DNA of 27,733 bases from Candidatus Neomicrothrix sp. UBA7884 (GTDB lineage: Bacteria; Actinomycetota; Acidimicrobiia; Acidimicrobiales; MedAcidi-G1), in NCBI GenBank assembly GCA_002501135.1, contig DLRQ01000091.1, forward strand, positions 1 through 27,733, in the 5' to 3' direction. Below are positions 22,847-27,733 of the stretch, piece after piece. The stretch's first letter is position 1. Each line of letters begins with the position of its first letter. The notes under the pieces were generated by a model. The model was given only the letters and a program-made list of their open reading frames with translations, was not told the origin of the DNA and did no database searches. A program made the translations under genes and the position numbers.

Positions 22847-23404
22847 ATGACAGACAATACGCCCGCGGCCGACTCATCTGGAGAGCGTCGAACCTCCTTT
22901 GACGGTCCGCCCCCGATGACCATCGACCCTGACAGGACGTACACGGCCGAGATGGTCACCTCGCTGGGTTCAATGACTATCCACCTGGATCCCAGGAGGG
23001 CCCCACAGACCGTCAACAACTTCGTGTTCCTGGCAGGTTGCCGGTACTACGACAGCATCGTGTTCCACAGGGTGATCAACGGCTTCATGATCCAGGGTGG
23101 CGATCCTGAGGGAACCGGCAGGGGTGGGCCCGGCTACAAGTTCGAAGACGAACTCCCTGCGCCGGGGCGCTACGAGATCGGATCCCTCGCCATGGCCAAC
23201 GCCGGGCCCGACACCAACGGAAGCCAGTTCTTCATCGTCACCGGAGCCAGCGGTGTCGGCCTGCCACCCAGTTACTCACTCTTCGGACAGGTGATAGTCG
23301 GCCTCGAGGTCGCCGATGCCATTCAGAACGTGGTCACCGGTCCCGGCGACCGACCGCTGACCGACGTGGTGATCGAGTCGGTGACTGTAACCGTCGGCGA
23401 CTGA
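22847..23404 (+). CDS. Peptidyl-prolyl cis-trans isomerase, cyclophilin type
   Basis: This is a 185-residue cyclophilin that isomerises Xaa-Pro bonds during folding. The catalytic Arg75 lies in FHRVINGFMIQGGDPEGTG (residues 73-91), and the active-site segment SLAMANAGPDTNGSQFFIVTG (113-133) supplies Gln and Phe. LFGQVIVGLEVADAI is the conserved C-terminal strand and helix. No signal peptide is present, so it is predicted to be cytosolic. I chose ATG 22847, with GGAG nine bases upstream. The frame stays open to 22754, but the extra segment is not cyclophilin-like; ATG 22784 is an alternative. It precedes the 3-hydroxybutyryl-CoA dehydrogenase gene by 40 bases and they probably share a transcript. 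The short bacterial cyclophilin loop between strands is as expected. Confidence 0.92.
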   Translation: MTDNTPAADSSGERRTSFDGPPPMTIDPDRTYTAEMVTSLGSMTIHLDPRRAPQTVNNFVFLAGCRYYDSIVFHRVINGFMIQGGDPEGTGRGGPGYKFEDELPAPGRYEIGSLAMANAGPDTNGSQFFIVTGASGVGLPPSYSLFGQVIVGLEVADAIQNVVTGPGDRPLTDVVIESVTVTVGD

Positions 23405-23444
23405 CCGCAAGACCGAACCAGCAGAGCAGACAGAGGGAGCAACC

Positions 23445-24302
23445 GTGGCAATCGAGCGAGTTGGAATCGTCGGTGGTGGACAGATGGGCGGCGGCGTAGC
23501 CGAGGTCACCGCCAGGTCAGGCCTGGCGACAGTGGTGCGCGAGGTCAGCCCCGAGGCTGCGGAGAGGAGCCGATCCGGGATCGAGCGGTCGCTCGGCCGG
23601 GCGCTTGACCGCGGCAAGATCGACGAGGCGGCCCACCAGGCAATCCTCGACAACCTCACGTTCACCACAGAACTGGCAGACCTGTCTGACTGCGACCTTG
23701 TCGTGGAGGCGGTCGTCGAGTCGTTCGACCTGAAGGCTGCGATCTTCTCTGAACTGGATTCCGTGGTTACCTCGCCCGATGCGATCCTGGCCACGAACAC
23801 GTCGTCCATACCCATCATCGACATCGCAATGGCCACCAACCGGCCCGATCACGTGGTGGGCCTCCACTTCTTCAACCCGGCGCCGGTCATGGCACTGGTC
23901 GAGGTCATTCCCTCGGTGCGCACTGCTGCAGCGGTAACCGAGCAGGTCACAGCCTTCGCCACCGACGTGCTCGGCAAGACCGTCGTAGCCGCCAAGGACC
24001 GGGCCGGCTTCGTGGTGAACATGCTGCTCGTGCCGTACCTGCTCGGCGCCATGCGCATGTTCGAGGACGGTCATGCCACCGCCGAGGACATCGACACGGG
24101 CATGACCCTGGGTGCGGGCCACCCGATGGGCCCTCTGACACTCAGCGACCTGATCGGCCTCGACACGATGCTCCTCGTGGGCGAGACCCTCCAGGCCGAG
24201 TACGGCGATCCTGCATATGCCCCTCCGGCACTGCTGCGACGCATGGTCGCCGCCGGCCATCTGGGCCGCAAGACCGGCAAGGGCTTCTACGACTACTCCT
24301 GA
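23445..24302 (+). CDS. 3-hydroxybutyryl-CoA dehydrogenase
   Basis: This 285-residue NAD(P)-dependent enzyme has the usual length of stand-alone Hbd/FadB2. It interconverts 3-hydroxybutyryl-CoA and acetoacetyl-CoA. The N-terminal Rossmann motif is VGIVGGGQMGGG, with GxGxxG at residues 10-15. LVVEAVVES and ATNTSSIPI follow (Ser120/121 region). The catalytic His141 is in GLHFFNPAPVMALVEV and its partner Glu153 in the same segment. Asn192 lies in GFVVNMLL. The C-terminal MGPLTLSDLIGLD and GRKTGKGFYDY are canonical. The GTG start has a GAGGGAG Shine-Dalgarno seven bases upstream. Its last 10 bases overlap the end of the convergent MFS gene. It can serve butyryl-CoA oxidation, which fits the acyl-CoA mutase at 1538 if that makes butyryl-CoA (inference). 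Confidence 0.94.
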   Translation: MAIERVGIVGGGQMGGGVAEVTARSGLATVVREVSPEAAERSRSGIERSLGRALDRGKIDEAAHQAILDNLTFTTELADLSDCDLVVEAVVESFDLKAAIFSELDSVVTSPDAILATNTSSIPIIDIAMATNRPDHVVGLHFFNPAPVMALVEVIPSVRTAAAVTEQVTAFATDVLGKTVVAAKDRAGFVVNMLLVPYLLGAMRMFEDGHATAEDIDTGMTLGAGHPMGPLTLSDLIGLDTMLLVGETLQAEYGDPAYAPPALLRRMVAAGHLGRKTGKGFYDYS

Positions 24303-25702
24303 AGTCGAGTTCCGTCCATCCTTGACGCCAGGCCGGCTGCCACGATGGCGAGGGCAGCGGCCAGTAGGTGGAGCATCAGGAATCTGGTTCCACTCACCGA
24401 GTCACCCATCAGCGAGGTCAGCACGGTGATGCCTACGGCTGCACCGATCTGTTGGAGCATGTTCAGCGACCCACCGGCGATGCCGAGGTCGTCGTCGCCG
24501 GCTGCGAGCGTCACCGAGTTGGCGACGGCCGGCCGGATATAGCCGCTTCCGGCGCCGGCCACCGCTGCGCCCAGGATGAACACGGGAAGCCATCGCTGCT
24601 GAGCCCCGATCCCAGCCAGGACCATCGCCGCGGCAAAGGTGAACATTCCTGTCATCACGACTCGACGGGCGCCGTGGCGGGGGTCGTGGATTCCCCCGAT
24701 CCGGGCCGAGAAGGCGAACGCCAGGGGCCTCGGAAGCATCAGAAGTCCGATGATCGTCGGGCGAAATCCCCAACGCCTCTCAAGTAGAAACGGGGCCATG
24801 ACCATGGCCCCCATGTACCCCGACTGCAGGACCGCCTGAGCGGCCATCGGGAGGATGAACGTCCGTCGCCTCAACAGCCGCGGTGCGATCAACGGGTTGG
24901 CGACGCGTCGCTCGACACCGACGAAGGCAATAAGTGCGATGGGCGAGACGGCGAGACAGATGAGGACGAGGGGGCTGTCCCAGCCCGAGTTGAGACCCCT
25001 GTTGATGGCGATGAGCAGGCTGGCGGTGCTGGCACCGAGGAGGACCGATCCCGGTATGTCAAAGCGGGTGTCCGGGCGGGACCGGGTCTCCGGCACGATC
25101 TGGATTGCCGCAACGAGGGCGATTACGACCGTTGTGCCCTGCACCACGAACAGGGCCCGCCAACCGACCCATTCGATGAGCGGTCCTCCTGAGACCACAC
25201 CGATTGCGGGGGAGAGCGCCACGACGGCCGCCCAGATTCCAAGCGCACGCGGTCGATCCCGCTTCGGGTAGATGGAGAGGATCATGGCCATCGCCGATGG
25301 CCCCGAAACGGCGATCGCCGTCTGTGCGAGGGTCCGGAGCACGATGAGCGACGTCACATCCCATGCCAGGGCGGTCGCGTAGGACAGCACGCACCCGGTC
25401 ATGAAACCCGAGAGGTAGATACGTCGGTGGCCGTGGAGGTCACCCATCTTTCCGGCGATCGGGGTCGCCAACGCAAAGGCCAACAGCGGTGCGGCGATTA
25501 CCCACGTAATCGTGTTGTCGCTGGTACCGAGGCTCTCAGCGATCGTCGGTAGCGAAGCCGAGAGCACGGTGACCGGGTAACTCCCGGCCGCAGCACCGAA
25601 CAGGGCCACTATCAGGACGAGCCTCGGGTAGTCGGGTCTCTGCCTGAGCGCTTCCCGCCGTGCCCCGGGGCCGGTGTCAAGCCTGTCGGTGTCGTCGATC
25701 AT
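24293..25702 (-). CDS. MFS transporter, DHA2-like drug/proton antiporter
   Basis: This 469-residue polytopic protein has 12-14 hydrophobic helices. Loop 2-3 carries the MFS motif A as GKMGDLHGHRRIY, and LSPAIGVVSGGPLIEWVGWRALF resembles the helix-5 motif C region (normally GPxxGG) of DHA2 exporters of the EmrB/QacA type. The internal loop ERRVANPLIAPRLLRRRTF and a short polar N-terminus (MIDDTDRLDTGPGARREALRQ) are also typical. It probably exports an amphipathic drug or metabolite by proton exchange; the substrate is unknown. ATG 25702 has TAGGTT nine bases upstream. It diverges from the AcoX-like gene. No TetR or MarR regulator is adjacent, which is unusual for this class of pump. Confidence 0.92.
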   Translation of the reverse strand: MIDDTDRLDTGPGARREALRQRPDYPRLVLIVALFGAAAGSYPVTVLSASLPTIAESLGTSDNTITWVIAAPLLAFALATPIAGKMGDLHGHRRIYLSGFMTGCVLSYATALAWDVTSLIVLRTLAQTAIAVSGPSAMAMILSIYPKRDRPRALGIWAAVVALSPAIGVVSGGPLIEWVGWRALFVVQGTTVVIALVAAIQIVPETRSRPDTRFDIPGSVLLGASTASLLIAINRGLNSGWDSPLVLICLAVSPIALIAFVGVERRVANPLIAPRLLRRRTFILPMAAQAVLQSGYMGAMVMAPFLLERRWGFRPTIIGLLMLPRPLAFAFSARIGGIHDPRHGARRVVMTGMFTFAAAMVLAGIGAQQRWLPVFILGAAVAGAGSGYIRPAVANSVTLAAGDDDLGIAGGSLNMLQQIGAAVGITVLTSLMGDSVSGTRFLMLHLLAAALAIVAAGLASRMDGTRLQE

Positions 25703-25711
25703 CTGACGGTG

Positions 25712-25717
25712 AACCTA
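25712..25717 (-). promoter_or_regulatory. Putative -10 box (TAGGTT) for the MFS gene
   Basis: TAGGTT on the minus strand, nine bases, then ATG 25702. This implies a start site within about two bases of the codon. Confidence 0.45.
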
Positions 25718-25754
25718 TTGCGGGGCCCGCTACGAGACCAGCAGCGGCTGCCGG

Positions 25755-25760
25755 TACGGT
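25755..25760 (+). promoter_or_regulatory. Putative leaderless -10 box (TACGGT) for the AcoX-like gene
   Basis: TACGGT, eight bases, then GTG 25769. Using this start removes 20 residues that show no family resemblance. Confidence 0.42.
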
Positions 25761-25768
25761 CGTTGGCC

Positions 25769-26779
25769 GTGCCGGCTGGATCTGCCCCCATTGGAATTGT
25801 CGTGAACCCGCGGGCGGGTACCGATGTGCGCCGGGCCGTGTCGGCGGCAGCCAACGTGACCGTCGAGGCCAAGGCCAACGTCGTCCGCAGGGTCGTACTG
25901 GGTGCGGTGGAGGCAGGAGCGGACCGTTTCGTGGTGCAGGAGGACCCACACAGCATTGTGCGGCGGGCCACCGAGACGATCCGGGGCATCACCCTCGACT
26001 GGGTGGACGAGCCGAGGGTTTTCACCGAGGAGGACACCGTTTCGGCTGTCTCCGCCATGAGGGAGGATGGTGCCGCCGTGGTTGTCGTGCTGGGCGGTGA
26101 TGGAACCAACAGGGCCGCTGCGAGGGCCTGGCGCGACATTCCCGTGATCCCCGTGTCCACGGGAACTAACAACGCCTTTCCCGTGTTCGTCGAGGCGACG
26201 GTCGCCGGTTCGGCCGCAGGGCATCTGGCCTGCGGAGTGTGCGACGTCGACGAGGTCTCGGTACCCGCCAAGGTGGTTCGCCTCACAGTCGATGGTCCGG
26301 GTGCAGAACCGCCGTTCAACGACATGGCCCTGATCGACGCTGTCGCCGTCGACGATCCCTATGTAGGTTCGTTCGAACTGTTCGACCCGGAGACGCTGGT
26401 GTTGGCGGTCCTCACCAGGGCGGACCCGATGTCAATCGGCTTCGCCGGCGTCGGCGGCCGGGCGCACCCGGTATCTCCGTCAGATGATGCCGGGCTGTTG
26501 CTCAGGTTCGGTTCGGCGCAGGGCTGTTCGACTGTCGTGCGGGCGCCGACCGCTCCCGGCCATTTCGACAATCTCGGTCTTGCTGAGATCCGCCGACTGG
26601 ATCTGGGCGAGGAGGTCCGCGTTGATGGGCCCGTCCTGTTGGCCTTCGACGGCGAGCGTAAGCGCCGTCTGGCGGATGGAACCTACGCGGTGCTGGCGGT
26701 GCAGCGTGACGGCCCGCGTGTCGTCGACGTTGGCGCCGTGATGGAGGCTGCCGTCTCGGGAGGCGCCTACATCAGGTGA
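25769..26779 (+). CDS. ATP-NAD kinase / AcoX-family protein
   Basis: This 336-residue protein has the ATP-NAD kinase fold of AcoX type. IGIVVNPRAGTDVRR is at the N-terminus, the nucleotide-binding GGDGTN at residues 109-114 (VVVVLGGDGTNRA) and PVIPVSTGTNNAFPV after it. The STGTNN stretch replaces the NAD-kinase NLGxLGFL element and is characteristic of AcoX-like members. AcoX occurs near acetoin catabolism genes in some bacteria but its function is not established; no acetoin genes are here. I chose GTG 25769 with TACGGT eight bases upstream. An earlier in-frame GTG at 25709 is possible and would put the start seven bases from the divergent MFS ATG. The next gene starts 78 bases later. Confidence 0.85.
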   Translation: MPAGSAPIGIVVNPRAGTDVRRAVSAAANVTVEAKANVVRRVVLGAVEAGADRFVVQEDPHSIVRRATETIRGITLDWVDEPRVFTEEDTVSAVSAMREDGAAVVVVLGGDGTNRAAARAWRDIPVIPVSTGTNNAFPVFVEATVAGSAAGHLACGVCDVDEVSVPAKVVRLTVDGPGAEPPFNDMALIDAVAVDDPYVGSFELFDPETLVLAVLTRADPMSIGFAGVGGRAHPVSPSDDAGLLLRFGSAQGCSTVVRAPTAPGHFDNLGLAEIRRLDLGEEVRVDGPVLLAFDGERKRRLADGTYAVLAVQRDGPRVVDVGAVMEAAVSGGAYIR

Positions 26780-26844
26780 CCGGTAAGGTCGCAGGGGCTG
26801 TCGCCGGGTCGCTGGGTGTCCCCGATCCGGCGGGTCCGCGGAAC

Positions 26845-26850
26845 TACCGT
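26845..26850 (+). promoter_or_regulatory. Putative leaderless -10 box (TACCGT) for the DUF3499-like gene
   Basis: TACCGT, seven bases, then ATG 26858. The spacing matches the other leaderless candidates; no Shine-Dalgarno is seen. Confidence 0.45.
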
Positions 26851-26857
26851 TTCAGTC

Positions 26858-27466
26858 ATGCGGCACCTGTGTATGCGGTCCGCCTGCACGGGCTCTGCCT
26901 CCGTGCTGGTCGAGATGAACGCAGTCGAACTCAGCTTCACTATTCGCGACCTCGCCGAGGTCGATGGCCCTGGTCGGGTTGTCCTCTGTGCAGTCCATTT
27001 GGACCGCATGCGTGCACCCAGGGGTTGGGCCCTGATCGACGAGCGTTCCGATGCCAGCCTTCTGGTATTCCCTGATCGGCCACCTCCAGAAGAGTCCGAG
27101 GCGGGTTTGGGTGGTGAGGACACGCGTCAGGAGGCTTCGGTCACAGCGCTTCAGCGCGGTGACGAGCCTGCTCGGACTCCTCAACCGGTCCGGTCAGTCG
27201 ACGCAGCGGTACATCCCCTGGACCTGGCCAGACCTGAGAAGCCCGACGTGTCCGAGCCGGCCGAGATGCCTCTGCTGGCCCGCGCCTTTCTCGGGGTCGA
27301 CCGTCACCCTTCGACCTCGGAGTCTCCGGCCGGCGACCGGGGCGGTGCTGACATGGTCGACGCGTTCCCGTCCGATGACACAGACTGGGACCAGCGTGAC
27401 CACCTCGACGAGTACGACGACGAGCAACTGTCGCTTGGGCCCCACGAGCCCGAGCACATCGCCTGA
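26858..27466 (+). CDS. DUF3499-like zinc-binding protein with long acidic C-terminal tail
   Basis: This is a 202-residue protein. The first 65 residues resemble actinobacterial DUF3499: C5-x4-C10 at the start, a beta-rich middle, then LCAVHLDRMRAPRGWALIDERS. That segment corresponds to the family's DLCxxHAxRLTAPRGWE segment and gives C44-x2-H47 as the second half of a Cys3His zinc site. From about residue 70 the sequence is polar, Pro/Glu/Asp-rich and probably disordered, ending in a very acidic stretch (DDTDWDQRDHLDEYDDEQLS). I chose ATG 26858 because TACCGT lies seven bases before it; the frame is open to 26816. In many actinobacteria DUF3499 lies beside whiB-type, phosphomannomutase and metallopeptidase genes. 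Here the upstream neighbour is AcoX-like. The function is unknown. Confidence 0.72.
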   Translation: MRHLCMRSACTGSASVLVEMNAVELSFTIRDLAEVDGPGRVVLCAVHLDRMRAPRGWALIDERSDASLLVFPDRPPPEESEAGLGGEDTRQEASVTALQRGDEPARTPQPVRSVDAAVHPLDLARPEKPDVSEPAEMPLLARAFLGVDRHPSTSESPAGDRGGADMVDAFPSDDTDWDQRDHLDEYDDEQLSLGPHEPEHIA

Positions 27467-27511
27467 ACCGACCTTTAGGCCTGACAGAGCGCCCGGGCCG
27501 GGTTGCCTGAC

Positions 27512-27733
27512 ATGACCAGATCCCGGTGGGTGTTGTCTGCGGTTGGCGTTGCCTTGTTCACCCTGCTGCTGGGAACAACGCTGATCTGGCCGACCTCGAC
27601 CACTCCGCCTGTGGAGAACGCTGCCAGCACGGTCACCCTGGTCCAGCCTCCGCCTCTGTCAGCGGCACCGACAGCGGTCACGGTTGGGGCACTGCCGCCG
27701 ACCACCATCACCCCGGCACCTCCCACCTCGACC
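27512..27733 (+). CDS. Membrane-anchored Pro/Thr-rich protein, N-terminal fragment, cut by window edge
   Basis: The first 74 codons of an open frame start at ATG 27512, 45 bases after the DUF3499-like stop. MTRSRW is followed by a single hydrophobic helix (VLSAVGVALFTLLLGTTLIW, about residues 7-26). After it comes a Pro/Thr/Ala-rich linker (TPPVENAAST, VQPPPLSAAPTA, PPTTITPAPPTST) typical of an extracytoplasmic spacer. It is probably a signal anchor with an outer domain downstream. In some actinobacteria a DUF5719 membrane protein lies near DUF3499, and this N-terminus would fit, but nothing in the visible part proves it. GTG codons a few residues later are alternative starts, and no Shine-Dalgarno is obvious. 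Confidence 0.62.
   Translation, partial: MTRSRWVLSAVGVALFTLLLGTTLIWPTSTTPPVENAASTVTLVQPPPLSAAPTAVTVGALPPTTITPAPPTST

Noticed and set aside
23517..24260. A 247-codon open frame antisense to 3-hydroxybutyryl-CoA dehydrogenase
   Set aside because: Complementary shadow of a canonical enzyme; His/Asp/Gly-rich with no motif.
27475..27726. An 83-codon minus-strand frame at the right edge
   Set aside because: It is antisense to a better candidate with a signal-anchor helix, and its Gly/Val-rich composition has no hydrophobic order or motif.
1..27733. CRISPR arrays, tRNA or rRNA genes, insertion sequences and prophage
   Set aside because: Scanning both strands by eye I saw no repeat-spacer pattern, no cloverleaf with a T-loop consensus, no transposase or integrase motifs and no direct-repeat borders.

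Overview
The window is gene-dense, GC-rich bacterial chromosome. It holds 28 protein genes or gene fragments, mostly in short operons and with no intergenic gap over about 165 bases. I see no rRNA, tRNA, CRISPR array, insertion sequence or phage gene. The gene families point to Actinomycetota: a HelD-type RNA polymerase-associated ATPase, a DUF3499-like protein (a family I know only from actinobacteria), a PNP/phosphosugar mutase pair as in mycobacteria, and hemE next to a hemY/cgoX-type oxidase. The Acidimicrobiia are my best guess at class level, but this is inference. Many genes that begin a transcription unit have a TANNNT hexamer 6-9 bases before the start codon, which looks like leaderless transcription and helps fix several starts.

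Layout. 1-1452 (minus): 5' part of a phospho-sugar mutase, purine nucleoside phosphorylase, and a small two-helix membrane protein. 1538-5654 (plus): a B12-dependent acyl-CoA mutase operon (large subunit, cobalamin subunit, MeaB GTPase). The active-site residues of the mutase match isobutyryl-CoA mutase rather than methylmalonyl-CoA mutase. A GtrA-like membrane protein and a methyltransferase follow. 5667-8789 (minus): a GT4 glycosyltransferase, a methyltransferase and an alpha/alpha-toroid protein, probably a glycan or glycolipid unit. 8886-10105 (plus): D-aminoacyl-tRNA deacylase and a methyltransferase. 10109-14983 (minus): hemE, hemY/cgoX, an Lnt-like acyltransferase whose expected catalytic Cys is Ser, and an alpha/beta hydrolase. 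14993-15970 (minus): a patatin-like hydrolase. 16133-18381 (plus): the HelD-family ATPase, then a 45-residue single-helix membrane microprotein.

18394-21869 (minus): an ABC ATPase and a double-FtsX permease. 21925-22425 (plus): a GNAT acetyltransferase. 22464-22718 (minus): a small zinc-ribbon protein. 22847-24302 (plus): a cyclophilin and 3-hydroxybutyryl-CoA dehydrogenase. 24293-25702 (minus): an MFS exporter. 25769-27733 (plus): an AcoX-like ATP-NAD kinase-fold protein, a DUF3499-like protein with a long acidic tail, and the start of a membrane-anchored Pro/Thr-rich protein cut by the window edge.

Functional themes are short-chain acyl-CoA and branched-chain carbon metabolism (acyl-CoA mutase, hydroxyacyl-CoA dehydrogenase), haem synthesis, and envelope or lipid work (Lnt-like protein, patatin, FtsX-type ABC system, GT4 cluster). 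I see no obvious defence or mobile system. The most notable points are the repeated leaderless promoter architecture, the Lnt-like protein with a replaced nucleophile, the mutase specificity call, the unannotated microprotein and the paired overlapping hairpins at 22738-22763.
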